Source: Cellulomonas fimi ATCC 484
Lineage (GTDB): Bacteria > Actinomycetota > Actinomycetes > Actinomycetales > Cellulomonadaceae
DNA: 64,000 nucleotides
Direction of reading: 5' to 3'
Assembly (NCBI RefSeq): GCF_000212695.1
Contig: NC_015514.1
Location: 2,728,001-2,792,000, forward strand
Shown here: piece by piece, positions 37,910 to 46,829 of the stretch
How the letters are laid out: each line of letters starts with the position of its first letter
Position numbering within the stretch: position 1 is the stretch's first letter
Made by a program: the position numbers and the translations under genes
The notes under the pieces: generated by a model
The model's input: the letters and a program-made list of their open reading frames with translations, nothing else
Database searches by the model: none
What the model was told of the DNA's origin: nothing

Positions 37910-40260
37910 CGCACCCCGCCACCGGCGTGGACGGTGGCGGGCCGGTCGGCGCCGCCGCCGGCGCGGGCCGCGCGCGCGGCGCCTGGCGTACCGTGCGCGG
38001 CGCCGTCCTGCGCGCGCCCGTTGGCGTGCGCGAGGCGGCCGTGGTCGCTGCGGTCGTCGTCGCGCTGCAGGTCCTGACGTTCGCCCGGTACTACACGGGC
38101 GCGACGCTGCCGCCGTGGGACTTCCAGAGCCACTACACGACCGAGGCGTTCGCGTGGTGGCACGACGGCGGGTTCTTCCGCCCCGTCGCGTGGCTGCCGT
38201 ACCTCTGGGGCGGCTACCCCGGCGTCGTCAACCTGCAGAACAGCTCGTTCTACCTGCCGGTCGGCGCGATGAACCTCCTCGGCCTGTTCGACCAGCACGC
38301 CGCCGCGGTCCTGTCGGCGCTGCACGTCGCGTTCGGCGCGGTCGGGGCGTACGTCTTCGCGCGCGCCTGGCGGCTGCGTCCCGCGGCGGCGCTCACCGCG
38401 CTCGTGCTGTGGCACTTCGCCGCGGGCTTCTACTCCAACGCCTCGCACCTCGACATCATGCGCGCGTACGCGTGGCTCCCCTGGGTGCTGCTCGTGACGT
38501 CGCCGCGCTGGCCCTGGCGCCGGCCCTGGGCGCCCGCGGTCGCGGTCCTGCTCCTGTGGCAGGCGCTGCTCGGCACGTACCCCGGGATCCTCATCGCGAC
38601 GCTGTACGTCGGGCTCACGTGGGTCGTGCTGCACCAGGTCACGAGCAGGCCCGCGCTCCGCGACCACCTCCTGCCCCTCGCGGTCGCGGGCGGGCTGGCG
38701 GTGCTCATGACGGCGCTGCGGTTCGTGCCCGCGTTCCTCGCGCGCGGCGCGGGCGTGCCGGGCGACGGCGACGTCTCGGCGTGGTCGTGGACCATGCTCG
38801 GCACGCTGTGGTTCTCGTACGCCGACAACACGATCCCGAACGACGTGACGATGCGGTCGCTGTTCCTGCCCGCTCCCGCGCTGGCCGCGGCGGCGTTCGT
38901 CGCCTGGCGCCGCCCCCTGGCGCGGGTCGCCGCCGCGACGGGGGCCGTGGCCGTCGTCCTCGGCGCCCCGGGCACGCCCTGGTCGGGGCTCGTGGCGCAG
39001 CTCCCCGGGCTCGACGTGAGCCGGTTCCGGTTCTCCGACTTCAAGCCCTTCGTGCTGTTCGTCGTGGTCGTGCTCGCCGCGGTCGGGATCGACGAGATCC
39101 TCACGCGGCGACGCGCGCGGGAGGCCGGCACGGCGGGTACCGCCGTGACGGACGCACCCCTCGGCCGCGGCCGCCTCGTCGCCCTCGGCGTGCTCGTCGT
39201 GACGGCGGCCGTGATCGGCGCCGCGGGACCCTTCCGACTCACCGACTGGGGCGCGCAGACCGCCCTGCTCGCGGCGTCCGCGGTGCTGCTCGTCCTCGCG
39301 TGCCGCCCGCTGCTCGCCGGTCGCCTGCGCGTGGTGGTCGGTGCCGTGCCCGTCGTCGCGGCGGTGTCCGGGCTGCTGTGGGCGTACGGCACTCCCACGC
39401 CGTGGTCGGTGTCGCGCGCCGACATCGAGCAGGTCGTCTTCGGCGCACCCGTCGCCGACGTGATCGCGTCCCGCCCCGCCGACCTGTCCGCCGAGCAGCG
39501 CCCCGCGCGCACGCACGCGGTGCCGACGGACATCGCCCCCACGGTCTTCGACGTCTTCAGCAACGGCAGCGGCCGCGTCTTCTACTCCGGCGGCCTGTCG
39601 GTCGACGGGTACGCCAACCTGAAGGGCACCCCGACGTTCGAGCAGATCCTCGCCTCGCTGCAGGACGACCGGACCCGGCCGGACGCGTGGGCGTTCTGGC
39701 TCGCGCCCGGGCTCGTCGTGGCGACGGACGGCGACGCGCTGCCCGACGCCGCCGTGACCGAGACGTGCGTGCAGGAGGGGACGTGCGGGTCGCTCGACGT
39801 GCGGCCCGTGTCCTACTCGCCGTCGCCGGAGCTCGTCTACGACGTCGACGCGGGCAGCGCGACGACGGTCGCGTTCAACGAGGCGTACTACGACGGCTGG
39901 CGGGTCGAGGCGTGCCCCGCGGACGAGGGCGCGTGCCGGACGCTGCCGGTGCGCGCGGGCGACGGCGGCCAGCTGGTCACCGACCTCCCGGCCGGCCGGT
40001 GGCAGCTCACGGCGACGTACGCGCTGCCCGGCATGCGGGCCGCGTGGCTGATGTTCGCGGCGGGCCTCGCGGGGGTCGTCGGCTGGACGGCGCTCACGGT
40101 GCTCGCCGCCCGGCGTCGCCGCGCGACCGCCGCCGACGCACCCGGCACCGACGCGACCGGCACCGACGCGCCCCGCACCGACGCGACCGGCACCGACGCA
40201 CCCACCGGCGACGCACCCGGCACCGGGCGTGCACCCGACCGTGCGGGACGCCCCGCATGA
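37906..40260 (+). CDS. YfhO-like polytopic membrane protein, probable GT-C glycosyltransferase
   Basis: The 784-residue protein has about a dozen membrane helices (first near 40-60). An early acidic loop [23 protein letters not shown] is followed by [19 protein letters not shown], and the C-terminal domain is a periplasmic beta-rich region with [13 protein letters not shown]. This resembles YfhO-type membrane proteins, in which a GT-C fold adds a sugar from a polyprenyl donor. The GtrA and GtrB-like genes that follow make it the likely third partner. The last 40 residues are a hydrophilic Thr/Asp/Gly/Ala repeat tail, so the end is probably disordered. Confidence 0.72.
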   Translation: MTHPATGVDGGGPVGAAAGAGRARGAWRTVRGAVLRAPVGVREAAVVAAVVVALQVLTFARYYTGATLPPWDFQSHYTTEAFAWWHDGGFFRPVAWLPYLWGGYPGVVNLQNSSFYLPVGAMNLLGLFDQHAAAVLSALHVAFGAVGAYVFARAWRLRPAAALTALVLWHFAAGFYSNASHLDIMRAYAWLPWVLLVTSPRWPWRRPWAPAVAVLLLWQALLGTYPGILIATLYVGLTWVVLHQVTSRPALRDHLLPLAVAGGLAVLMTALRFVPAFLARGAGVPGDGDVSAWSWTMLGTLWFSYADNTIPNDVTMRSLFLPAPALAAAAFVAWRRPLARVAAATGAVAVVLGAPGTPWSGLVAQLPGLDVSRFRFSDFKPFVLFVVVVLAAVGIDEILTRRRAREAGTAGTAVTDAPLGRGRLVALGVLVVTAAVIGAAGPFRLTDWGAQTALLAASAVLLVLACRPLLAGRLRVVVGAVPVVAAVSGLLWAYGTPTPWSVSRADIEQVVFGAPVADVIASRPADLSAEQRPARTHAVPTDIAPTVFDVFSNGSGRVFYSGGLSVDGYANLKGTPTFEQILASLQDDRTRPDAWAFWLAPGLVVATDGDALPDAAVTETCVQEGTCGSLDVRPVSYSPSPELVYDVDAGSATTVAFNEAYYDGWRVEACPADEGACRTLPVRAGDGGQLVTDLPAGRWQLTATYALPGMRAAWLMFAAGLAGVVGWTALTVLAARRRRATAADAPGTDATGTDAPRTDATGTDAPTGDAPGTGRAPDRAGRPA
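40145..40200. repeat. 26-bp direct repeat in the tail of the YfhO-like gene
   Basis: Two 26-bp copies (40145-40170 and 40175-40200) match at 25 positions and are offset by 30 bp. They encode alternating Gly-Thr-Asp-Ala units and keep the reading frame. Confidence 0.75.
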
Positions 40261-40733
40261 CGTCGCCCACCTCCCGGCACGTCGACCGCGTGCGGACGTT
40301 CGTGCAGGGCTCCGTGCTGGCCCGGTTCGCCTCGGTCGGCGTCATCAACACGCTCGTCGACTTCGGCGTGTACGTGCTGCTGTTCGCGCTCGGCACCGCG
40401 CCGGTGCTGGCGAACCTCATCTCCACGACGGCCGGGCTGATCGTCAGCTTCCTCGGCAACAGCCGCTTCGTGTTCCGCTCGACGGGCGGTCGGCGCGGGC
40501 AGGTCGCGCGCTTCGTCCTCGTCGCCGGGATCGGGATCTGGGTCATCCAGCCTGCCGTGATCCTCGGGGTGACGGCGGCGCTCGACGGGCTCGGCGTCGC
40601 CCACGTCGGAGTCGTCGGAGCGGTGGCGAAGACCCTGGCCATCGGGGTCGCCGCCGTCTGGAACTACCTCCTGTACAGTCGCTTCGTGTTCCGGAGCCGT
40701 CACGCCCACCGGGCCGAGGAGACCCCCGCATGA
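40257..40733 (+). CDS. GtrA family flippase-like protein
   Basis: The 158-residue protein has four helices and the GtrA signature FASVGVINTLVDFGVYVLLF with NLISTTAGLIVSFLGNSRFVF, and YLLYSRFVFRS at the end. GtrA proteins are thought to flip polyprenyl-phosphate-linked sugar. It overlaps the preceding gene by four bases and the next gene also overlaps it, matching the GtrA-GtrB-GtrC type of side-chain system. Confidence 0.93.
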   Translation: MTSPTSRHVDRVRTFVQGSVLARFASVGVINTLVDFGVYVLLFALGTAPVLANLISTTAGLIVSFLGNSRFVFRSTGGRRGQVARFVLVAGIGIWVIQPAVILGVTAALDGLGVAHVGVVGAVAKTLAIGVAAVWNYLLYSRFVFRSRHAHRAEETPA

Positions 40734-41761
40734 CCGGCCCCGCCGAGGCGCCCAGCGCCGTCGAGACGCCCACCGCGGACCCCGCGCAGATCAGCGTCGT
40801 CATCCCCGTCTACCGCGGTGCGGACACGCTCGCGCGGGTCGTCGAGGAGCTCGCGCCGCTCGCGACCCCCTTCGTGTCGCCCGGGGGTCGCCCCCTGGTC
40901 GTCGCGGAGGTCGTGCTCGTGTGGGACAACGGCCCCGACGACAGCGACGCGGTCATCCGCGACCTCGCGGCCGCCCATCCGTGGGTCCGGCCCGTCTGGC
41001 TCTCGCGCAACTTCGGCCAGCACCCCGCGACCGTCGCCGGGATCGCCGTGACCCGCGGCGACTGGGTCGTCACCATGGACGAGGACGGTCAGCACGACCC
41101 GGCGGACGTCGCCCGGCTCGTCGACACGGCGTACGACCAGCGGGCCGCGCTCGTCTACGCGCAGCCGACGAACGCCGCGCCGCACTCCGCGTTCCGCAAC
41201 CTCGCGTCGCGCCTGACCAAGGGTGTCGTGCTGCGCGCGCTCACCGGCCCGTCCGCGGTGCCGTTCCACAGCTTCCGCGCGATCCACGGCGAGCACGCGC
41301 GTGCGGTCGCCGCGTACTGCGGCCCCGGCGTGTACCTCGACATCGCGCTGGCGTGGGTGATCGGCGCGACGGCGACCTGCCCGACCGCGCTGCGCACCGA
41401 GGGGCGCGAGGCCGCCGGCTACAGCCTGCGCCGGCTCCTGTCGCACTTCTGGCGCCTCGTGCTGTCCACGGGGAACCGCCCGCTGCGCCTGGTGTCCGGG
41501 CTCGGCGTGCTCACCGCCGCGCTCGGCCTCGTGTACGCCGTCGTCCTCGTCGTGCAGCGCATCGTGGGGACCACCGACGTCGCGGGCTGGACGACGATCG
41601 TCGTGGTCGTGCTGCTCGTGGGCGGGGTCACGCTGCTGTCCCTCGGCGTCATCGCGGAGTACGTCGGGATGGCGGCCGGGATGTCCATGGGCAAACCCCT
41701 GTACGTCGCGATGTCCGACTCGTTCGTGCGCGTCCGGCGCGACGGCCCGCGCGCGCGCTGA
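40730..41761 (+). CDS. GtrB/DPM1-like GT2 polyprenyl-phosphate glycosyltransferase
   Basis: The 343-residue protein has a GT2 domain with ISVVIPVYRGADTLARVVEEL, VVLVWDNGPDDSDAV (an aspartate/Asn variant of the usual DDGS), and the catalytic MDEDGQHDP. Two C-terminal helices (about 255-280 and 295-320) and a VIAEYVGM motif are typical of GtrB/ArnC enzymes. It should load a sugar onto polyprenyl phosphate at the cytoplasmic face for the adjacent GtrA. The sugar is unknown. Confidence 0.9.
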   Translation: MTGPAEAPSAVETPTADPAQISVVIPVYRGADTLARVVEELAPLATPFVSPGGRPLVVAEVVLVWDNGPDDSDAVIRDLAAAHPWVRPVWLSRNFGQHPATVAGIAVTRGDWVVTMDEDGQHDPADVARLVDTAYDQRAALVYAQPTNAAPHSAFRNLASRLTKGVVLRALTGPSAVPFHSFRAIHGEHARAVAAYCGPGVYLDIALAWVIGATATCPTALRTEGREAAGYSLRRLLSHFWRLVLSTGNRPLRLVSGLGVLTAALGLVYAVVLVVQRIVGTTDVAGWTTIVVVVLLVGGVTLLSLGVIAEYVGMAAGMSMGKPLYVAMSDSFVRVRRDGPRAR

Positions 41762-41769
41762 GCACACCC

Positions 41770-42702
41770 GTGGATCTGTGGGTGGTCGGGGCCGGCGGGC
41801 TGCTCGGCTCGGCCGTCGTGCGGCGCCGCCCGCCCGGCACGCGCGTGCACCGCGCGGCGCCCGTGCCCTGGCACACCGCGGGCCTCGTCGACGCGGCGCT
41901 CGCCGACGCGTTCGCCGAGTTCCGGCGGCAGCGCGAGCCGGGGCGGCCGTGGGGGGTCGTGTGGGCCGCGGGCACGGGGGTCGTCTCCTCGGACCCCGGC
42001 GAGCTCCTCGCGCAGGAGTCGACGCTGCTGCGCCTGGCCGGGCTCGTCGCGCAGGAGCCGGACCCCGACGGCACGTTCCTGTTCGCGTCGTCGGCCGCGG
42101 TCTTCGGCGCACAGCCCCGCCTGTACGACGAGAGCGACGCCGCCCGTCCCGTGAGCCCCTACGCGGTCGCGAAGCTCCGGCAGGAGGACGCGCTGCGGGA
42201 CGTGTTCGTCGCCCCGGACGGTCCGCGGCTCGCCGTCGCCCGCCTCTCCACGCTGTTCGGGCCCGGCCAGAACCTGGCCAAGCGTCAGGGCCTCGTGAGC
42301 TCGATGTGCCTCGAGGCCGTGCGCGGCGGCGTGATCACGCTGCACGTGCCGCTCGACACGACGCGGGACTACCTCTACGCCGACGACGCCGGCGCGCTCG
42401 TGCACACCCTGCTCGACGTCGCACGCACCGAGCCGGCCGGCGCACCCGTGACGCGCGTGCTCGCGAGCCACCGCACGACGACGGTCGGCGAGGTCGCGCG
42501 CCTCGTGCAGAGCGTCGTGCACCGCCGCACCCACATCGTGCAGGCCTCGACGCCGACGACCGTGCACCAGCGCCACCAGGCCGTGCAGTCGTCGGACCCC
42601 CGGCTCGCGGCCCTGCCCCGCACGCCCCTCCCCGTGGGTGTGCACCGCGTCCACCAGGACGTGCTGCGCCGCTGGATGACGGGCGCCGCAGCCGCGCGCT
42701 GA
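41770..42702 (+). CDS. NAD-dependent epimerase/dehydratase family protein
   Basis: The 310-residue SDR has the Rossmann motif VVGAGGLLGSAV and the active-site SPYAVAKLRQED (YxxxK). FASSAAVFGAQPR and LSTLFGPGQNLAKRQGLV are also present. It is not RmlB, as it lacks the long TDEVYG/DGxR pattern of dTDP-glucose dehydratase. Probably it makes or modifies a nucleotide sugar for the neighbouring transferases. Its GTG lies eight bases after the GtrB-like stop. Confidence 0.83.
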   Translation: MDLWVVGAGGLLGSAVVRRRPPGTRVHRAAPVPWHTAGLVDAALADAFAEFRRQREPGRPWGVVWAAGTGVVSSDPGELLAQESTLLRLAGLVAQEPDPDGTFLFASSAAVFGAQPRLYDESDAARPVSPYAVAKLRQEDALRDVFVAPDGPRLAVARLSTLFGPGQNLAKRQGLVSSMCLEAVRGGVITLHVPLDTTRDYLYADDAGALVHTLLDVARTEPAGAPVTRVLASHRTTTVGEVARLVQSVVHRRTHIVQASTPTTVHQRHQAVQSSDPRLAALPRTPLPVGVHRVHQDVLRRWMTGAAAAR

Positions 42703-42767
42703 GGCGATGTCCGGATCGTCCCCGGCGACACGGGGCGCGGCGGACGGGCGCGACCGTGCACCCGCCG

Positions 42768-42773
42768 TACCGT
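42768..42773 (+). promoter_or_regulatory. -10 element TACCGT upstream of the lipoprotein gene
   Basis: TACCGT lies 35 bases before the GTG, leaving a leader that contains a GGGAG ribosome site. Confidence 0.4.
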
Positions 42774-42807
42774 GAGGAGACCGTCCGCCGAACCCGGGAG
42801 CCTCGCC

Positions 42808-43341
42808 GTGCCTTCGTCCGTCCGCCGCCGCGCGCTGGCCCTGGCCGTGCTGACCGCCGCGACCCTCGCCGCGTGCAGCGCCTCCCCCGGTGCGAGCGCG
42901 CCGTCGACCGCGACGGGCACGCCCACCGTCACGGCGTCGGCCACCCCGGTCGACGCGGTGACCCCGACGCCGTCCCCGACCGTCACGGACCCCGCGGTCC
43001 CGGACGCACCTCCGCCCGCCGAGCCCGCGCCGGTGGAGCCGGGCCCGGGCCTCGAGGTCGTGCTCACGTCCGCGGGCTGGTCGGAGTCGACCCGCACGGT
43101 CCAGCTCGTCGGGTACGTGCAGCTCGTCGAGCCCGGCGGGACGTGCACGGCGCGGCTCACGCGCGGCACCGAGGTCGTCGAGGTCGCGCAGGAGGCGTGG
43201 CCGGACGCGACGACGACCTCGTGCGGCACCGTCGACGTGCCGCGCGAAAGGCTCACGAACGGCCGCTGGGATGCCGAGTTGAGTTACGACAGCCCCACGA
43301 GCTCGGGGACCAGCAAGCAGGTGGAGATCGACGTCCCGTGA
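42808..43341 (+). CDS. small lipoprotein of unknown function
   Basis: The 177-residue protein has a signal peptide and a lipobox TLAAC (C at about residue 22). A Thr/Pro-rich linker (25-80) follows, then a beta-rich C-terminal domain with LEVVLTSAGWSESTRTVQLVGYVQLV and two Cys (about 124 and 152) that may form a disulfide. The GTG is supported by GGGAG seven bases upstream. Its stop overlaps the start of the five-repeat secreted protein (GTGA), so the pair is probably translated together. Confidence 0.8.
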   Translation: MPSSVRRRALALAVLTAATLAACSASPGASAPSTATGTPTVTASATPVDAVTPTPSPTVTDPAVPDAPPPAEPAPVEPGPGLEVVLTSAGWSESTRTVQLVGYVQLVEPGGTCTARLTRGTEVVEVAQEAWPDATTTSCGTVDVPRERLTNGRWDAELSYDSPTSSGTSKQVEIDVP

Positions 43342-45746
43342 GCACACGCCTCGCCCCGCACCGTGCCGCCCTCCTGGCGGTGCTCGGACTGCTCGCGTCG
43401 CTCGCGCTCGTGGCGCTGCCCGCCCGGCCGGCGGCCGCCGCCGACCTGAGCCGGTTCGACCCGGGCCTCATCATCAGCGACGCGCTGTTCTACGACTCCC
43501 GGACGATGTCGGCGGGCGCGGTGCAGTCGTTCCTCGACACCAAGGGAGCGCGCTGCGTGCCCGCGGCCGACGGCACGCCGTGCCTGCGCCAGTACACCGA
43601 GTCGACGTCGTCGCGGGCCGCCGACGCGCGGTGCACGAAGCCGTACCAGGGGGCCGCGAACGAGAGTGCGGCGCAGATCATCACGAAGGTCGCCGAGGCG
43701 TGCGGGATCAACCCGCAGGTCATCCTTGCGACGCTGCAGAAGGAGCAGGGGCTCGTGACGGCGTCGGGCTCGAGCCTGACGCCCACCCGGTACCGCTCGG
43801 CGATGGGTTTCGGCTGTCCCGACACGGCGGCGTGCAACAGCCTCTACTACGGCTTCTTCAACCAGGTGTACTCCGCGGCGTCGCAGCTCCGGAACTACGC
43901 GAACAACCCCACGCGGTACAGCCACCGGGCCGGCCAGCTGAACAACGTGCGCTACCACCCGAACAGCGCGTGCGGCACGTCCCCGGTGTTCATCCAGAAC
44001 CAGGCGACGGCGAGCCTCTACAACTACACGCCGTACCAGCCGAACGGTGCCGCTCTCGCGGCCGGGTACGGCACGGGCGACGGCTGCTCGTCCTACGGCA
44101 ACCGCAACTTCTGGAACTACTTCACGGACTGGTTCGGGCCGACGGTCGACCGTCTCCCCACCGGGTTCCTCGACTCGGTGACGACGACGTCCGAGAGCAT
44201 CACGGTCTCGGGCTGGGCGCTCGACCTCGACACCTCCGCGTCGATCCCGGTGCACGTCTGGGTCGGTCCCGCGTCGTACGCCTTCGTCGCCGACGGCGAG
44301 CGGCCCGACCTCGTCGCACCCTTCCAGCGCGGGTCGAGGCACGGGTTCACCGCGACGGTGCCGGCGACGCCGGGCACGTGGCAGGTGTGCGTCTACGCGA
44401 TCAACGACTGGGGCGGCGGCGGCAACGCCCTCATCGCCTGCCGCAGCGTCACGGTGGCGAACGCCTCCCCCACCGGCTTCCTCGACTCCGTCACGACGAG
44501 CGCGTCGGGCACGATCACGGCCTCCGGCTGGGCGCTCGACCCCGACACGACCGCGTCGATCCCCGTGCACATGTACGTCGGCACGGCCTCGAAGGCGTTC
44601 CTCGCCGACGCGCCGCGCGCCGACATCGCCGCCGCGTTCGGCAAGGGAGACAAGCACGGCTTCACCGCGACCGCGCAGGCACCGCCGGGCACGCACCAGG
44701 TGTGCCTGTGGGCGATCAACGCGACCGCGGGACCCAACACGATGCTCGGGTGCCGTCAGGTCACGGTGCCGTCGGCCGCCCCCAACGCCGTCCCGACGGG
44801 CTTCCTCGACTCGGTCACGGCCAACGCGGACGGCACGATCACCGCCGCCGGCTGGACCCTGGACCCCGACACCACCGCGCCGCTCACGGTCGAGGTCGCG
44901 GTGGACGGCACGACGCGCACCTACCTCGCCAACGGCGTGCGCAAGGACGTCGGCGCCGCGTTCGGCAAGGGCGACAACCACGGCTTCGTCCTGACGTTCC
45001 CGGCGCTGCCCGGCTCGCGGTCGGTGTGCGTGCGCGCCAAGGACGCGACGACCGCCGACACCACGCTCCTGGGGTGCCGCACCGTCACCGTCGTCTCGCC
45101 GCTGCCCGACCGGGCACCGACGGGGTTCCTCGACTCCGTGACGGTCGGCGCATCCGGCACGGTCACGGCGTCGGGCTGGGCGCTCGACCCCGACACGACC
45201 GACCCGATCCCCGTGCACATGTACGTCGACTCCGCGTCGACCGCGTTCCTCGCGGACGCGGTGCGCACCGACGTCGGGGCGGCCTTCGGGATGGGCGACA
45301 AGCACGGCTTCACGACGTCGATGACGGCCTCTCCGGGCACCCGCTCGGTGTGCCTGTGGGCGATCAACACCGGCGGCGGTGCCAACACCCACCTGGGCTG
45401 CCGGACGGTGACCGTGCCGCAGCCCGCCGTGAACCAGGCCCCCACGGGCTTCCTCGACTCGGTCACGGTGAACCCCGACGGGACGGTCACGGCGTCGGGC
45501 TGGGCGCTCGACCCCGACACCACCGACCCGATCCCGGTGCACATGTACGTCGACACGGCGTCGTCCGCGTTCCTCGCGGACACGGTGCGCACCGACGTCG
45601 GGGCGGCCTTCGGCAAGGGCGACAAGCACGGCTTCACGACGACGATGCCCGCGGCACCGGGCAGCCGGAACGTGTGCGTGTGGGCCATCAACACGACGGC
45701 GGGCTCGAACACGATGCTCGGCTGCCGCACGGTCACGGTCGGTTGA
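43338..45746 (+). CDS. secreted wall protein with lysozyme-like domain and five tandem repeats
   Basis: The 802-residue protein has a signal peptide (about 1-36, ending ARPAAAAD). A domain at about 40-270 contains ITKVAEACGINPQVILATLQKEQGLV, which resembles lytic transglycosylase-like or hemagglutinin folds with a Glu in the catalytic position. Five repeats of 104-108 residues begin at 274, 378, 486, 594 and 702, each opening PTGFLDSVT and containing SGWALD(L/P)DT and SVCVWAIN-like ends with paired Cys. The repeats probably bind wall glycan or form a stalk. It is coupled with the lipoprotein upstream. Confidence 0.8.
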   Translation: MSTRLAPHRAALLAVLGLLASLALVALPARPAAAADLSRFDPGLIISDALFYDSRTMSAGAVQSFLDTKGARCVPAADGTPCLRQYTESTSSRAADARCTKPYQGAANESAAQIITKVAEACGINPQVILATLQKEQGLVTASGSSLTPTRYRSAMGFGCPDTAACNSLYYGFFNQVYSAASQLRNYANNPTRYSHRAGQLNNVRYHPNSACGTSPVFIQNQATASLYNYTPYQPNGAALAAGYGTGDGCSSYGNRNFWNYFTDWFGPTVDRLPTGFLDSVTTTSESITVSGWALDLDTSASIPVHVWVGPASYAFVADGERPDLVAPFQRGSRHGFTATVPATPGTWQVCVYAINDWGGGGNALIACRSVTVANASPTGFLDSVTTSASGTITASGWALDPDTTASIPVHMYVGTASKAFLADAPRADIAAAFGKGDKHGFTATAQAPPGTHQVCLWAINATAGPNTMLGCRQVTVPSAAPNAVPTGFLDSVTANADGTITAAGWTLDPDTTAPLTVEVAVDGTTRTYLANGVRKDVGAAFGKGDNHGFVLTFPALPGSRSVCVRAKDATTADTTLLGCRTVTVVSPLPDRAPTGFLDSVTVGASGTVTASGWALDPDTTDPIPVHMYVDSASTAFLADAVRTDVGAAFGMGDKHGFTTSMTASPGTRSVCLWAINTGGGANTHLGCRTVTVPQPAVNQAPTGFLDSVTVNPDGTVTASGWALDPDTTDPIPVHMYVDTASSAFLADTVRTDVGAAFGKGDKHGFTTTMPAAPGSRNVCVWAINTTAGSNTMLGCRTVTVG
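44157..45743. repeat. five coding repeats of about 312-324 bp
   Basis: Repeat units begin at 44157, 44469, 44793, 45117 and 45441. The last two are closest to each other in sequence, pointing to recent duplication. Confidence 0.85.
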
Positions 45747-45751
45747 CGCGG

Positions 45752-45787
45752 CGCGGGTCCCCGCCGGCCTGCCGGCAGGGACCCGTG
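45752..45787. terminator. bidirectional hairpin terminator
   Basis: CGGGTCCC and GGGACCCG form the outer stem with an inner CCGG-CCTG-CCGG hairpin, in the gap between the convergent repeat-protein and glycosyltransferase genes. Confidence 0.65.
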
Positions 45788-45800
45788 ACCGGCGCCCGGG

Positions 45801-46829
45801 TCAGAGGGCGCGGCGGACCGCTCGCCAGTACAGCTGCAGGACGCGCTCGAGGGGCGCAGCCGACGCGGGCAGCGGCATCTGGGCCGGCTCGAACCGGTCG
45901 GTCATGAGGTGCGCGAGGTCCCGGTCGCGCACGGTGCGCGAGCCCTGCACGACGCGCCGCCGCGCGCGGATCCAGCCGCCGTGCCGCAGCACCCAGCCCC
46001 AGCCGCGCACCTTGGCCCGGCCCCACCCCTGCAGGACCGCGACGAGGGCGATCGCCGCCTCGAACGCGAGCAGCGGCGGCGCGAGCAGGAGCAGCGTCCT
46101 GCGCTGCATCGTCGTGAGGAGGAGCAGCAGCCGGTTCCGCTCGACGAGGTACATCTTGAGCGGCGACCGCCCGAACTCGTAGTGGTGCGCGGCGACCGCC
46201 TCGCCGACCACGACCACGCGGCGGCCGTGCTGCCAGGTGCGCCAGCCGAGCTCGAGGTCCTCCAGGTAGGCGAAGTACTCGACGGGGAAGCCGCCCAGCT
46301 CGCGCCACCAGGCCGTCGGCAGGACGAGGCACGCGCCAGACGCGGACGCGACGTCCCGCACCCCGGCGGCGTCGGCCGCGGGCGTGCCCATGGAGCCGGC
46401 CCACGACAGCCCGAGGACGTGCAGCGGGTTGCCGGCCGAGTTCACGGTCTGCGGCTCGTCGGCGAGCACGACGAGCGCCCCGGCGATGCCGACGTCCGGC
46501 TCGTCGCGCAGCGTCGCGACCAGGCGCGCGAACGTGTCGGGCCGCGGCACGGCGTCGCTGTTGAGCAGCGCGAGGTACGGCGTGGTGACGTCCCGCGCGC
46601 CGAGGTCGACACCCCCGGTGAAGCCGAGGTTCCGACCGGGACGCAGCACCGTGACGCGCGGGTCGTCGGGGAGCCGCTCGACCGCGTCGGTGGTGCACCC
46701 GTTGTCGACGACGACCATGCGCAGCGAGACGTCGCGCGAGTCCAGGGCGGCGCCGACGGCCGCGCCGAGGTACGGCTCGTCGCCGTACGCGAGGACGACG
46801 ACCGTGAGGTCGGCCGGTGCGCTGGTCAC
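45801..46829 (-). CDS. GT2 family glycosyltransferase
   Basis: The 342-residue GT-A enzyme has LTVVVLAYGDEPYLGAAVGAAL, the VVVDNG motif, GRNLGFTGGVDLGA, LNSDAVP (metal site) and SGACLVLPTAWWRELGGFP. FAYLEDLELGWR supplies the catalytic acid region. A hydrophobic segment lies near 245-270. This pattern is typical of rhamnosyl- or related transferases of the WbbL-like branch. The GTG at 46829 is chosen: it overlaps the flippase stop by four bases and has GGAG eight bases upstream, while the ATG 15 bases further has none. Confidence 0.87.
   Translation of the reverse strand: MTSAPADLTVVVLAYGDEPYLGAAVGAALDSRDVSLRMVVVDNGCTTDAVERLPDDPRVTVLRPGRNLGFTGGVDLGARDVTTPYLALLNSDAVPRPDTFARLVATLRDEPDVGIAGALVVLADEPQTVNSAGNPLHVLGLSWAGSMGTPAADAAGVRDVASASGACLVLPTAWWRELGGFPVEYFAYLEDLELGWRTWQHGRRVVVVGEAVAAHHYEFGRSPLKMYLVERNRLLLLLTTMQRRTLLLLAPPLLAFEAAIALVAVLQGWGRAKVRGWGWVLRHGGWIRARRRVVQGSRTVRDRDLAHLMTDRFEPAQMPLPASAAPLERVLQLYWRAVRRAL

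Noticed and set aside
41770..42702. RmlB (dTDP-glucose dehydratase)
   Set aside because: It has the short SDR epimerase pattern and lacks the dehydratase signatures, so it was left as a general epimerase-family protein.
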